Of a stretch of 64,000 bases of DNA, positions 49,621-62,256 are shown piece by piece. The notes beneath the pieces were generated by a model that did not search any database, was not told the origin of the DNA, and saw only the letters and a program-made list of their open reading frames with translations. Position 1 is the first letter of the stretch. The number at the start of each line of letters is the position of its first letter. Source of the DNA: Edolisoma coerulescens (Eukaryota; Chordata; Aves; Passeriformes; Campephagidae); assembly GCA_013397115.1 (NCBI GenBank), contig VWZW01000874.1:235130-299129 (forward strand), given 5' to 3'. Made by a program: the position numbers and the translations under genes.

Positions 49621-51040
49621 TCCACATCTTTTGCATGTGTGGGTGCTGTGAAACCAGGATGTTTCAGTAGGAGAAAGAGGGATGTCATTGACTCAAGGGC
49701 TTCACAACCTTTTATAAAGCACAAATGGTGACAACCAACACATTGGCTTTGGCCCATACTGCTCACATGAACAGCTAGAATGTCTAACCTGCTGGAGTCA
49801 CAGCCCTTTCGTTTCTAATCCCAGACATATGAAAGCTGAGCAGTTTTTTCCTGTGATTATCTCCTTTATTTCCAGATTCATAGGAAATAGTTCCCAGACA
49901 CAGGCTGCCCAGGACTCTGCAGCTCTGCATGGCCTGGGCTGAGCAGGGACACCCAGTGACCCTTGGTGCCCACACTGGCCTGTGCTGCCCTGGGACGCTC
50001 CCCAGTGCTGTGAATAGGAATGATTCCAGTCTCTCTGGGTACTGATAAATTAGCTCTCTGCTTACAAGGAGCTGCCCATGCTGCTCGGACATTTCTTTGG
50101 TATGCTGATCCACTAACCTAGTACAGTTCTCCTGGTGTCAGCAATAATTTGGAAAGAACCTGGCTTGTCTTACATCCTTGCTCCGTTTGCTTCTCCTGCA
50201 GCCCATCCTTCCGTCCTCCACTGATAAAACTACACCGATTTTGCCCAGTCCCAAGATGTAAAACTGCTGCATTACAGTACTGCACACCTCCAGCAGAGCT
50301 CACATCAGCACCTGCTCTGGAGCAAAGACACTGCAGGAAGTTACCGGAGACTGTCACTGGTCCTATTTCTCTACAAGCATGTGTGTGATTGGGAAATTGC
50401 ACCCAGCTCTCTCTAGCCATATTTTATTATCACGCTTCAAATGATGAACGAATAATGTTCGTTCTCTTGTTTATTCTTACATTTGATTAAGCTGTACCCA
50501 ATGTATTTTTCCTGGCTGTTCATTTAAAGAAACCGAACACATCAAGAATGAGTTGTTAAAAGCTATTTTGAAGGGAAAACAATGCCCAAAGCCCACAGAG
50601 CCACACCAAGTAGGAAGACTTGTGTAAGTTTTTTGCTGGTGAGCCTGAGCAATTGGCAGATGAGCAGAAACAAAGAGGAACTTCCAGAAGGTTTTTCACT
50701 TCTGCAGCTGGAGAGCAGGGACAGACAGGAAGCAAGACACCACCACCATGTCTGCTGGGAAGAGCCCACCTCCAAGGCCACATTCCCGAAAAAAGGAGGA
50801 GTCCCTGTCTAGGGACTACAGAGAAGGAACCCACACCTGGGAAGGAGACAGCAATACACCTGCTGCACAGAGGACACTTGCCCTACAGAATTAAGCTCAT
50901 CAAAAACTTTAAAATAATAAGTAAACTGTTAACTGTTGAGTTCTGATGAGCTACTGAAAGCTGAACCTGATTTTCTTATGTGACTGTGAGAGATTCATTC
51001 TTAAATACAGTACTCTGGTCATGGGTTTAATTCTGGTTCC

Positions 51041-51097
51041 AGTAAGGTCAAGGCCAAAACAACCTCTGATTTAACTGGAAGCAGAAGCAGGCCCCGA
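51041..51097. mobile_element. Ancient palindromic MITE-like repeat fragment
   Basis: AAGGTCAAGGCCAAAAC is followed by CTCTGATTTAACTGGAAGCA and AGCAGGCCC. This corresponds to the ideal order AAGTCAATGGCAAAAC, CCATTGATTTCAATGGGAGC, AGCAGGCCC. Confidence 0.45.
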
Positions 51098-51456
51098 TTT
51101 TAACCCTTGTGCCTGCAAACAGAATACAACTGGATGTGAAACAAAGAAGAAATATGTTTGAAACTGGTATTAACTCCAAGCTTTTTTTCCCCCCCTCTGT
51201 AAGATTACAAAGCAGTCACTGATTTTTTTTCCTCATTCAACAGGAATGTTATGTACTACTGGCCCAAATTCAGCCCTCATTCCCTCCCAGACAACCCTGG
51301 CACAAGCAGAGGACCCAGTTTCTCTACTGTCATGTACTGGTTCCCATGGAGTCCCACTAGTCAAATTTGCTCATGGAACTGTATGTGAGTTTTGCCAGGG
51401 CAGAGTTTAGCCAGCAGCCTGCACACCACATTCCCCAAATGCCAAAGCTGCAGCCT

Positions 51457-51490
51457 TTGGTGTAAATTGCACTGGTACAAATTGTTGGCC
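51457..51490. mobile_element. Possible fragment of the GGTGTAA-type ancient repeat
   Basis: TTGGTGTAAATTGCACTGG leads to TTGTTGGCC, like the CTGGTGTAA ... TTTGGCC arrangement seen more clearly at 52874. A related GGCCCAAATTCAGCCCT piece is at 51261-51277. Confidence 0.35.
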
Positions 51491-52152
51491 TAACGCAGTA
51501 TGACACCAAAGAGGTTAAAGAGTCCCCGGTTTTCATTGTCTACTTTCTCAAGAGAGAGATTTGCTGCTGCAGAAGTGTCTCCCAGATCTAAACAGATTAC
51601 CTGCAGCACTGGTAGCATCTGCACTCCATTAGGAGCGAGGCGGAACAGGAGCCTGCCCTTTGGACTGGGATTCCTTCAGCGTTTCAGCTTTATGGTGCAA
51701 ATCTCCATTGCCAACTGATCCCTTCTGAGTCTGACCAAGAGGAACGGTGCAAATGCTGCGTAAAACTTTCCAGCATCCATGTGCAGGACTCCTCCCAGGT
51801 TTTGCTTTATGTGATCCTCAGCAGATAAAAAAGCAGCAATTTTAGCCTTTGAACGCATATCATACTGCAGTAGAGTCAATTTAACAGAGTACAGGTGAAC
51901 ATCAAATTCCTCTGCTCTGCCTCTGTGTCCTGGTGCCCAGCTCTGACAGACAGGCAGTTGTCAGTGCCTGCATCAGGAAGGAATACACTCGGGCTCACTT
52001 GTGAAGCTAAGAAACTCTGCCTGGCAGAGTTTCAAGTGAGAGCAAGTCAGGTAAAAACAGACCCCTGTAAAGTTTTCACAGATATCACTTCATTTTTAAG
52101 CATCAAAAGATTGAAGTACATGCTAATCACAGCGGCTGAGATGGAGTAGGCT

Positions 52153-52251
52153 GTTTGGTGGACAGAGCACAGAGATGCGAGTTTGTAACTTTGGAGTTTA
52201 AGTCCAGCTCTGCAGCTTCTCCCAACTACAAATTTGGGTCGGGAAAGCCAC
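52153..52251 (+). mobile_element. MIR/CORE-SINE-like remnant
   Basis: The order GTTTGGTGGACAGAGCACAG, then GGAGTTTAAGTCCAGCTCTG, then ATTTGGGTCGGGAAAGCCAC follows the MIR/CORE-SINE layout (GTGGTTAGAGCAC, GGGTTCAAATCCCAGCTCTG, CTTGGGCAAGTCAC). It is strongly diverged and in plus orientation. Confidence 0.55.
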
Positions 52252-52254
52252 CAA

Positions 52255-52294
52255 CCTGGTGTAATTCTGTATCAGCGGAGTTATACCAGAGATG
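52255..52294. mobile_element. Palindromic GGTGTAA...TTATACC repeat fragment
   Basis: CCTGGTGTAATTCTGTATCA and GCGGAGTTATACCAGAGATG form imperfect inverted arms of the CTGGTGTAA ... TTACACCAG ancient repeat. It directly abuts the preceding SINE. Confidence 0.45.
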
Positions 52295-52873
52295 AGAGTG
52301 ACTGACAATACCTGTCCCTGTCATCAGATTATGCATTTAATGTCAGAACAGCACAAAGGAACAAGCTGAGGTACTGCAAGGCCTAGCTATGCTCATCAAT
52401 TTATTACATTTCACATGACAAAAGCTTAGCAAAGTTCATGGGGGTAACAGCGGCATGGGGCACAGCCTGCATCAGCTCCTGCCTGGCATCCCCCACACCA
52501 GCTTGTTACTCTGTGCTCCAGAGAGCCAGCTTCTCTTCTGCTTTCACATGTGAATCCTGTGTTTGCATGCCTGCATATTTCTTCTATTTAAATATGCACT
52601 TTGTTCTTAAAGATTTCATTAACCCATGAATAGATTAATTCTGATTTCAGTTATACAGATACAAATTTAAAGGAACTCCTTCAAAACCAGCAGAGTCATG
52701 TCTTTGGGAAGGCCAGGAGAGGTTTGTGCATGCACCCATAAGGGCAGGACACTTTGTCTTCATTTGACTTGTTGATTTTACACCCTCGGATGTCTTTGAG
52801 ACTGAGCACTGTGGACACTCAGCAGAAGCATCTTACTGCAGTGCTCAGGTTCTTGTAACTCCTCACCAGTTCG

Positions 52874-52929
52874 ATCCCTGGTGTAACTCCACAGAGGACA
52901 CCAGGGTTACACTAAGGATAATTTTGGCC
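52874..52929. mobile_element. Palindromic GGTGTAACTCC repeat fragment
   Basis: ATCCCTGGTGTAACTCCACA is followed by ACACCAGGGTTACACTAAGG and ATTTTGGCC. This is the best-preserved copy of this repeat type in the window. Confidence 0.5.
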
Positions 52930-52994
52930 AGGTCTACTATTAGGCTCATTTTCTAAAACAATAGGGCTTGTTTTCTTTTCAGTTAGGCTTACAG

Positions 52995-53100
52995 TAAAAC
53001 TCTCATTGACTTCACTGGAAGAGAGACCTGGCCCAACATACCAATATCCAAACCACCTCCATTTATTTCAGTGGAAGGAGGCAAGGAAATAATAAGGTCC
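52995..53100. mobile_element. Palindromic TTGACTTCA repeat fragment
   Basis: AAAACTCTCATTGACTTCAC, then ACCTGGCCC, then CCATTTATTTCAGTGGAAGG. Two copies of the CATTGACTTCAATGG core occur within 80 bp. Confidence 0.5.
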
Positions 53101-56100
53101 AATGTATTTTTAAATCTTTAGATTTCACAAATGATCGCAAGCATGCAGGTCACAATATGCACACAGAACGACACCTATGACAACCACCAGTGGGATCATT
53201 AAAATAATTAAGTTAGGCCGAGAGACAAATTCATTTCGTAACACGTTCCTTACAAAACAGACACCCCCTTGCTTCATAATCGAGGGAGTCTGTGTTATAG
53301 ACTTCCTAAGTAGTTCATGAAATATCCCCCTAAGCAGACTAGGTCTACTTGCCATTGCAGGGTCTTTATAAATCAAAAGTTTATGAATCAAAAGACAAAC
53401 ACCAGTGATGTGTGTTCAAAGACCAGCTATGAAGGGGTAACGCCTTGTCAGCTCCAGTGGTGCAGTGGTGAGCTGTGACCTCAGGACACGATTTCCAGTA
53501 CAAAGCTACTGAACCTGCATCTTTACATAACTCCTCTCCATGCCATGAGGGAGCTGGATGCACACCACATGAAGCAGCAATCAATAAAGGAGATCCCCCT
53601 TTGTTTTCAGTGTAAAGACGCTGCACTTCACAGTACAGCATCTTTTCAGTACTTAACACCACACAGTTGAGCAGGAAAGAGCCTCCACTTGCAGCAACTA
53701 AAAGGAAGAGACAGTTACTTCTACAGCATCCTGTGGGAGTGGTTTCTCACAATACACTGCTAATGCTTTTCCTCTTACCATCCTGAAACCGACTGCTGAA
53801 AAATACTTAAATTATGCTGCTGGTACCAAAGTGCTCTGTCAGGTAAGTGGTAAGCAAAAGGAGCAGCAAAAGAAATTACAAACCAAACTTGACCAACTAA
53901 CCTCAGAAACTGATATAAATACTGAGTGCTAAATGAAAAAAAAAAGTTGAAATTTTGGTCTCCTTGTCTGCTGGCTTCCCTTTGTGTGTTTTAGTAAACC
54001 AGACTAGTTTTCAACCTGCTGTAAGTAGGAAGGGTGGGAATTACAAATGTGGTAAGCGTAACTCAGCTACAGTCATGTTGTCGTTGCAGAACATGAAAGG
54101 GAAGAGCAGAAAATAAGGCAAGGTCAGCTGGGGTTTGCACTGAAGGTACTGGACACACCATCCAATGTTCATCTTTTGGACTGCTCTCAGAGGCCACAGT
54201 GACATCCGTCCTGGCCACAGCCCGGCTGCACCAGCTGCATGGACAGGCCTGCTCTTCCTTTTGACTAGCTGAGGCAAGGAAGCTGCTATCTTGCTAAGAC
54301 TGTGCATATTTCTCAAATTTTTGAACAACCTGTGCCAGGCACAGCACCACAACCATGTTATTTCTCTAAGTCATCTGAGTGTTGATTTGTTATCTGCTCG
54401 TCCACGGAAGGATCTTGGTCTGTCCCTTCCTAGTCACCGTAATATGCACTTGTGCCTAGAACCCCACACAACCCAGGCTGGAAATGTACACAAAGAAAAA
54501 TTAATTTCAGAAAAAATGTTCATCGGAGACCAGCTAGGCAGTATTTTCTTGAACATTTCAACTTTTCCAAGTGAACACACAAATAATTCATTCATTGACG
54601 GGACCCAATCTCAGCACCCAGTTACAGTAAGATTTGTACGCCCAAAGGCTAAACTCTGCTGTCCTCTCCAGAGCCTGTGGGCAGTTCCCAGTCTGTGGCT
54701 GGGCAAGGTAGTGGTTATCAAGTGATTATCAAGTCCAGGAAGGAGCAAACACCTTTACTACAGCAGACAGCTCAGCTCTGCTGTGGCTCCCTACATGCCA
54801 GTTAGTAGGAGATGCTGGAGAGGTGGACACAGACAGGTCTGAAGAATCAGTTTTTATATAAATTCCTTCCTTCCCATCTCCCTAAGTCAACGGGATGCAG
54901 AGTTAGGGTTATAGGGATTATTCTCCTTTACCACCAAAGCTACTGCTCCAGCTGTGTAACAACACAGGGAGCAGCACATGGAAATCTGCTATCACAGGGT
55001 GCTTCTTCCATGGGCTCTGACAGACACTGCATCCAGGACTTTTTCCAGTTAATGACAGATAGAGACAGGGTATTAACATCATCATTCCCAGCTGTAATTA
55101 CATCCCTATTACAGATTATTTTATTTTCCATAGAGACCAAGCCATGTGCTCCTCCTCTGGCACCTGGGACTGGGGCAGCTCAAGCTGTAGCAGCTCTGGC
55201 CAGTCCTCCCGCTGCTCAGGACCTGTGCTGGATGTGTCCAAGCAGCAACACACAGTGCTGCAGGACACAACACCTGTAGGAACAAACACTTCACACCTTT
55301 CCCAGAGCTTATCAAAGCGCTGCAAGGACTTGTGTGACCTTGGCCAGGTAGCACCTGTACAGAACTGGCTCTGCAGATGGGGACAGACAGGTTCAGCCTA
55401 CACCACCTGATACAGCAGCCTGGCAAAGGGAGACCCTTTGCTTGCTCCAAATCCTGCTTTACCAAGTACAACATCCACAGGCAGACTGGGGGGCGACAGA
55501 AGATGGGAAGGGGGAAAGGCCCTCCTTTGGGTTTTTATCTTATGAGTTCTGCTGGTCAAAGTTCCCTTAGAAACCAGAGAGGCATGTGCTCAGTCAATGA
55601 CCAGACAAGAAAAACTCAAAAGATTTATCTCTAAATCTCAGGTGCTTGATATGAATCTAAAAACTATGTTAATCTCTATGAGAATTCATATGTTAATTCA
55701 GAAAAGGCACTGCGTACAACCAAAACCTCTGGGTTTTGGCTCCTTTACTTGTTCTCATCTGCAGCATACACCCAATTGCCTGACAGAGGGCAGAGCCCCG
55801 GGGAGCCCCAGCAGGCTCACCCCTCCCTGCAGGGCTGCCATGCTGGTGTGGCAATGCTCCTGCACCATGCCCAGAATCCGCCTCTCAGAGCATTCCTAAC
55901 GTGCAGGGAAAACACTTGCTCCTGCCTCTTCAGGTGCTTTGCTTAAAAGTCTGGGTTAAGTTCACAATAGCTATTAAAATTAATGAGCTTTGTGCTGCAG
56001 CTCACACGCAGGCACACTTTGTAGCGCTTTGCTGGAACGTGGGGTGCTGGGTCTGACTCTGAAACCGCCTTTGGGTAACACAACAGTTCCCAGCCTGGGA

Positions 56101-57921
56101 TTGTCAGGGCCTGGTGTCACCACACACACAGGGCACTCCACAGCTGACCTGCATGGGAAGAGTGGTGCCTTACAGAGGGTGAAATGTGCCCCTGTGCCCT
56201 TCACTGTGCCTGGAAGAGCGTGTGGGGGATGAGGGAGGGATTGAACAGGGACCAGACACTGCACAGCTGCTGGGAGGGTGAGCAGCATGGAGTGACAGTG
56301 GCATGCAGAGATCTGGGAGACACCTCAATGAGGATGAATGAGACTGCAGTGGTGCAGGACTGCAGCAGCACGGGGCTGACAGGAGGCTGTGCTGTCCCAG
56401 GAGAAGCGACACTGCTCCAGATGGGGATCCCGCCCTCGACTGCGCTGTGCTTTCACAGCCACCAACACTCACTGCTTAGGAACATATCTGGCCTTCACCC
56501 CACTTAACCTGTCTTGAGCAGAGGCCTTGGTTAATCACTGATTTACACCCTAACTGCCAGCATGGGGTAAGTGATAAAATTTGCTAATTGGACATTGTCT
56601 TCAGGCAATAACCTCAGTAATACACAGATTTGATGGAAAATTAGCAAATAAATTATTATAAGACTGACACTGAATACACGAGCAAGATATATGAGATGTT
56701 CTCAGGCCCACTAAATCTGGGGAATTATATATCCTGAATATATCCAAATTAAGAATTTCCCTACTCCCTCCCAAGAAGTGCAGAGTGGGGCTCAGTATGG
56801 AGCCCTTCATGTAAAGGATGATGTGGAAAATCTGTCTTGTAGCTCTCAGTAGGGTGTGTCTGAGCTATGAAACCACTGTATCCAGCTTTACAGGGTCAGT
56901 AACCATGTTCCATCAGGGAAAACAGAGGGGTCCTAAAACTTGGAGCAGAGAATTCCCCTAAATTCAGTCTAGCCTGCTGTGGCTGCAGAGGAGGGGGGAG
57001 AAGCAGATCTCAGGTGTCAGGTGCTGAGCTCCAACAACCAGAGAGACGGAGGTGCTGGAGGAAAAGGCAGGTGAATTAAAACCCAAAGATACCTAGAGAG
57101 TAGCTAGAATCAGGTCACTTGGTAGGAGAGCTTGTCTAAGGGTGGGTCAGAAGAATGACAATGTGTTTTGACAAGAAGCATTCAGAGGAGAAGACACATG
57201 CTTTAAGGGACTCCTTTGTAAATCACCAAAAAAGTCCTTGGGGTCAGAGGAAAGTGAGGCAGGGATATGCCTGGAAAACTAGTCTTGTAGAGAGGTCACT
57301 AGTTTCTTTAACAAATAATAAAGCCTGTGCTGGTTTTCTTTGGAGGGCGCAGGCTCCAGAGATGGGGTGGTAGAGCCCCGGTGCCCAAGAGCTGAGATCA
57401 GGAGCGGCACTGTGCTGGCACTGGCTCAGCTGCCCTGGGCCACAGGGCCAAGGAGCTCCCTTCTCCCAAAAAGCAAAGGCTGGAGCAGAGCTCCCAAACC
57501 CCAAGTGCTACAAACCAGCAGGGAGGCTCTCTGGGCTCTGTGCACCCACACTGCTCCCACTTGGACAGCGGCGCTTCAATGGAAATTATTCCTGCTCCCT
57601 TTTGTCATAAACAATGCCCGAGAGAGAATGAGCTCTTGTAACAAATGGAAGTATCTTTAACAGAGGGGTATACACAAATACAAACTATCCAAGAATGGAA
57701 GGTAAATATATTTACCTCATATAGCAGAACAACCCAGAGAGAGCTCACAGCAATTCTCCGAGATAAAAACACTATTCAGGGCTGTGAAAAGGACAGGCTT
57801 CTGATGAAAAATCTTGCTCTGCTTTCTAACAAAAATCCAAACTGGTATCAAAATTTCCAGTGAAATCAAGAAGCTGGGGCTTGCTGTGGTCTACAGGGAT
57901 TTGGAGGTTCTACGTCTTTTC

Positions 57922-57973
57922 TCCTTGAAGTCAATGAGACATCTGCCAGAGTTCAGTGGGAGCAAGACTGGGG
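57922..57973. mobile_element. Palindromic TTGAAGTCAATG repeat fragment
   Basis: CCTTGAAGTCAATGAGACAT is followed by CTGCCAGAGTTCAGTGGGAG and CAAGACTGGGG. The first arm, TTGAAGTCAATG, is unmutated. Confidence 0.5.
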
Positions 57974-59305
57974 GATCTGGCAATGCCTTCGGGTATTCCT
58001 GACTGCATGTCAGGAGCTTGGACTTCTGGTGCAGGTTTGTTTTCTAAATGTAAAATTTGTCTCACTCCATTGGATAAATACAATTTGCAACTCACTTTGT
58101 AGATGTGTTAGAGGTTTTGCAGCCTTTACAATCTGTCATATAAATCCACATCCAAGTGTCAATGTGTGAAGGGGCTGCTTTAGAGGTACTCTGGGTGAAA
58201 ACAGGAATGGAATTTCCAGAGGAAATACTACAAAGATGAATAATTTGTCTACTTAGCCAGTTACTATAGAAATAAGACGCTGATGTTAAGAGTCACTAGA
58301 ATTCAACAGAGGTTTTTGGTTTGTTTGGTTTTGGTTTTTTTTTACCTGTAATGCAGAACTACAAGAATTGGGAGTTCAAGAATTTGCTGAAAACAAACTA
58401 CTGAAATTGAGCCTCAGATCCAGGTAAGACAACAGCAACCTCCTTGCACCTTCAAAGCTTGCCAGCTTTAATGGCAATTTTGGGTATGCATGGAAAGTGG
58501 CCTCAAGAAGGCATAGGATGTGGGAACAATAATATTATTTGTGAGGTAATTTCTGAGAACACCATCATTACGCTGTTGTTGATCACAATTTCTTAGAGTC
58601 TCTCATTTCCCTGGCCTTTCACCCTCTGAAAGGTCAGCTTTTTCTTCTTGTGTGCAGTTTAATTCAAAAAGCCAACTGGAAAGGTGTGCAAGAGTAGCGG
58701 GTGAGTGTGAGTGGTTCAGAAACCACCTCTGACAGCAGCTGTTTAACCCTCTTCTCCTTTGTCACACCAGTTGTGCCTGCTCAAGTTTTCTCCTCTTTAG
58801 AGAAGAGAATTTATGTAGGCCATAAAAATTTACTGGAAAGAGGACATCTACCCCCTTTAATGCCTAATCTGGCACCCTTTACTTATGCAAATTTAATCAA
58901 TGGACAAATGCTCTGACCATAGCAGCTGCACTAACACAAACAACATCAAAGACTTTGTCAAAGGTGCTCTGAAACAACTCTGGGATCTCTGAAATGCAAG
59001 ATTTGGCCTCTGGCTTCACATTAACAGCCATTCACTAACTTGAGTAAGATTTCCCGAACTGCGTCCTTTTCCTCCCCAAATCAGAGCCAACCACACACAT
59101 AACCTGGCACAGCCAAGCAGAGCCAGCGGAGGGGGCAGAGCACAGTCACTCCTATCAGATCACAGTAAGAAATGTATCTCGCTGCCTGCTGTCAGGTGTC
59201 ATTTGCATCACACCAGAGGGGTGACTGCGGAGCAGGTATAGGCAGGAACTGGTCATACCTACACTTGCTCCTGCAGGGCCTGACCTGGCCAGCTGCTGGG
59301 AGCTC

Positions 59306-59363
59306 CTCCCTCCCACTGAAGTCAACATGAACTGAGTTTGCTCAGGACTGAATAGGACTGGAC
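59306..59363. mobile_element. Palindromic CACTGAAGTCAA repeat fragment
   Basis: CTCCCACTGAAGTCAACATG and GCTCAGGACTGAATAGGACT fit the same family with decayed second arm. Confidence 0.45.
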
Positions 59364-62080
59364 CTCCTCAAAATATTGAGGAAGTTTAAACACAACTTGG
59401 TGATTTACTTTTTCCTGTTTTCCATCAGCATGTGATGTTTCTGTGTACGTATACCCGGGTTGCATTTATACACACGCTCACAATCCATGTGTCCTTAAAA
59501 ATCCAAGTACAGTATATGCTAAAAAGCCTACAGGTTAAAAGCGCTCTTTAGGATCTAGGAGCCAAGAGAAAGCAACAGAAATTGTAAAACAAATAAAAAG
59601 GAAGTTTATTCCCACACTTTTCAATTTCAGTGAACACAAACTATTTTATGTGACTGCAGCTAAGATTTAGCAAAGCATTTCAGCACATGCTTACATCATT
59701 TGCTGAAATACAATCTACAGATTTGTGTGATTTCTTGTATCTAAAGCTTTTAAACTCATGCTCAAACCAAGGGTTTTACATTGTCCAAAATAATCCAGAA
59801 AGCTCTGCATGTGGATCAGTACGGCCGTGCCTCTCTGTGTGGCCATACATGTTACCTCTGAGCAGAAGCCAGCAGTGCACTATTTCCACATATTTTGCTC
59901 AAAAGAGCTATCTCCTTCTTCCTGCCCTGTGAGAGGCCCGGGAACCCTCTCCCAGCCACACCACTGCAAAGACAGTCTGTGCCATATGGAAGACACACAA
60001 CAGGGCAGCAAAGCAGCATCAGGAGCTCCAACCATCCCCATGGGAATAACTGCAAGTACTTTGCCTTAACCAGGAATGCGAGCAGGCCCGACTCAATGAG
60101 GGGGTTACACCTAAATCTACTACGCAGCACTGCAGAAAAACAAATAATATTAAAAAAAAAAAGATGATAATAAATTAAGATGTAGCCTTCATCCAGTTTC
60201 ATAATGTATTGAGCAATATGTTCTACTTGGGATGCTGGTGAAGGGTTATCTTTTGCTATAAAAATAATGTCATCTACAGGTTTCATCCTGGAAGCTCTTA
60301 CTTCAGTGAGGTTTGAGCAGAGCAGCTGAAAAAGCATTCAAGCCTTATGAGACAACATAGCAATATGAATGAAAGACAGTACACAGCAAAATATCAGGCA
60401 GCATGTGAACTCTGGTCAGTTTTGTACTTTCAAAATCTGAAGAAATACACTTTCGTTATTTATCAAGCAGAAAAAAATATTTTGGGTCAGTACTCTATTC
60501 TCTTGAAATAAAATCTGTGAATTTATGTATATTCTCCCAAAGCTTCCATAACTGAAGCTTTTATTAAGTAAGTTTGATGTGGGGCATATTTTAAAAATAG
60601 TGTCAGCAGCGATATTTTAAAATAGGGAAATAGATGTGTCACTCTATTACAACTGCTGAATCTTCACTGTATTTTTTAATACTAGGAAGCATTTGTCTGT
60701 TTCTCCCTTATAAATCTCTCGCCGCCAAACAGATTTCTTCTCTATGATTAAAGTAGTACCACACAGACATTATTTTAAAAAATCATGTTGTTTTGGTCTG
60801 ACCATAAAATATAGGTATTTTAATAATTGGGCTTTTTTCCATAGAGAATTTCAGCAGCTCCCTTTCCTTGGAATTAAATTACAGACATACGCTTTATGAT
60901 TTCAGAGGCATTTCAAGGTGTCTCCACAAATGTCATTTATTGTTTGGGAACCTGCCAAATCTTCATAACCCCTTAGTTGTTTTAAAACAAAAATCTTCAG
61001 ATGAAACTAGATCTTTACCCTGGTTGTCATAACAAAAAAAAAAAAAATCACTCTTATGGAATACTGGCCATGAAGGTAACAAAACCTCTTGGCAACAAAA
61101 TCTGGGCTTTGGTTTGCTTTGGAGCCAACAGTGCACAGGGCACCCTGGCCCGGCACAGCCACACCTGCCCTCAGCTCCATGCCAGGCACTCACACTCAGC
61201 CTCTGGGACTCAGCCTCCGGACCGTGAGCAGCCTCAATCACAGAAAGCTGAATTGGTTTAGTGATCGTAACTGTAAATGAAAATCAGGCACCTCTTAACA
61301 TCCTGCTCTGATGAATGTGCTTTAACCCCTAACAGAGCGGTGCCTTCCACGCTGCCCAGGATCCCCCCTCCTTCATGGAGCCCAGTACCCTGCAGGACTG
61401 GCAGCCAGGCAAACAATAGACACCATGTCACACACAAATATAATCTCATGCCACTTCTATTCCTAATTTGGCATATCTGGAGTCTATCCTGAGATAATAC
61501 TGGCCAGATCTATATAAATCTTGCCAGACATGTCACCAACCTGTCCAGCAAAAGGCACTACATTTAAACACACAGGAATTCAATGCAGTCTGTAGCTGCA
61601 GCAGCCAGAGTGGGTCAGCCTGGCACTGCCCAAAGGAACTGACTGCTGAGGCACACAGCTACCAGTGAGGTCAGGATTCTGGCCGGCCAACGGAAGCATC
61701 CATTACTCTACATTACAGTAGTAGAACCATTCTTTCTCCTCGAGAAAGAAAAAAAAACAATTTTTCCCCCTAAATCTGAAAGAAACAAGTTGCCTGATAC
61801 AGTTGGAAATATCTAGGGCAGCACACCAACAGGTGCTTCAAACGTATCAGCAGAGTGCAGAAGATGTTGAGAGAGAAAATGAATAGACTCTCTAAATAAT
61901 ACATAAATTGTACAGGCCTTTTTTCTGCAGAACCCCAGTGAAGTTACTGAATAAATCGGAAACTGAATTATTCATAAGTGGTGAATATATAATAAATCGT
62001 ACTTCACATTGGAAGTATTCCTCACAGGTACATGCAGTGAACAGAACCGCGCAGTGAGCCTGGAATCACCAAGGTCTTAC

Positions 62081-62256
62081 CTGGAGTCTGGGTACTTTGT
62101 CAGGGTAGCAAGGCTGCTGGTGTACATGTGTCCTCCTACATCGATGTGCACGGGAGCGTTCGACTTGGTGAGTTGAGCTGGGAGAGGAATTCCTTGAGCA
62201 GCCAGAGGAGAAACCGGGGACCGTGTTAGAGACAGACGGGACATGCTTCTTCCCTC
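62081..62256 (-). CDS. KCTD15: KCTD15, exon with the internal start methionine (residues 1-55)
   Basis: The minus-strand acceptor CCCGTTGTAG is followed by four in-frame codons (EGRS), then ATG at 62244. The exon encodes MSRLSLTRSPVSPLAAQGIP, LPAQLTKSNAPVHIDVGG and ends KYPDS plus two bases of Arg55 before GTAAGA. SNAPVHIDVGGHMYTSSLAT opens the BTB/POZ domain. The first residues match KCTD15, not KCTD1. The frame stays open to the acceptor, so translation may begin in an upstream exon outside the window, as in the longer human protein with about 26 extra residues. With that extension the protein would be about 282 residues, close to the human 283. KCTD15 acts as a nuclear adaptor that binds AP-2 activation domains, limits neural crest induction and affects adipose biology. 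Confidence 0.95.

Larger units (their letters stand above)
39410..62080 (-). other. KCTD15: KCTD15 first intron in the window (22.7 kb), rich in old repeats
   Basis: The donor is GTAAGA on the minus strand at 62080 and the acceptor is TTCAG at 39410. Contents: GC-rich unassigned sequence at 39.5-43.4 kb; an X-box-like site at 42332; a solo LTR at 45879-46831; a 16-bp tandem repeat at 48250; and palindromic MITE-like fragments and a SINE from 49.5 to 59.4 kb. At 59.9-62.0 kb it holds AT-rich unique sequence in which I see nothing. The intron is much longer than I would expect for mammalian KCTD15. Confidence 0.85.

Noticed and set aside
25607..62256. KCTD1 instead of KCTD15, because a TAF4-family neighbour is the KCTD1 arrangement in mammals
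   Set aside because: Diagnostic residues in all four exons (RISRLFNG, DGEIFRY, TPDLGERIALSG, NQDPTH, YCRLNS, YVLCRED) are KCTD15-type.
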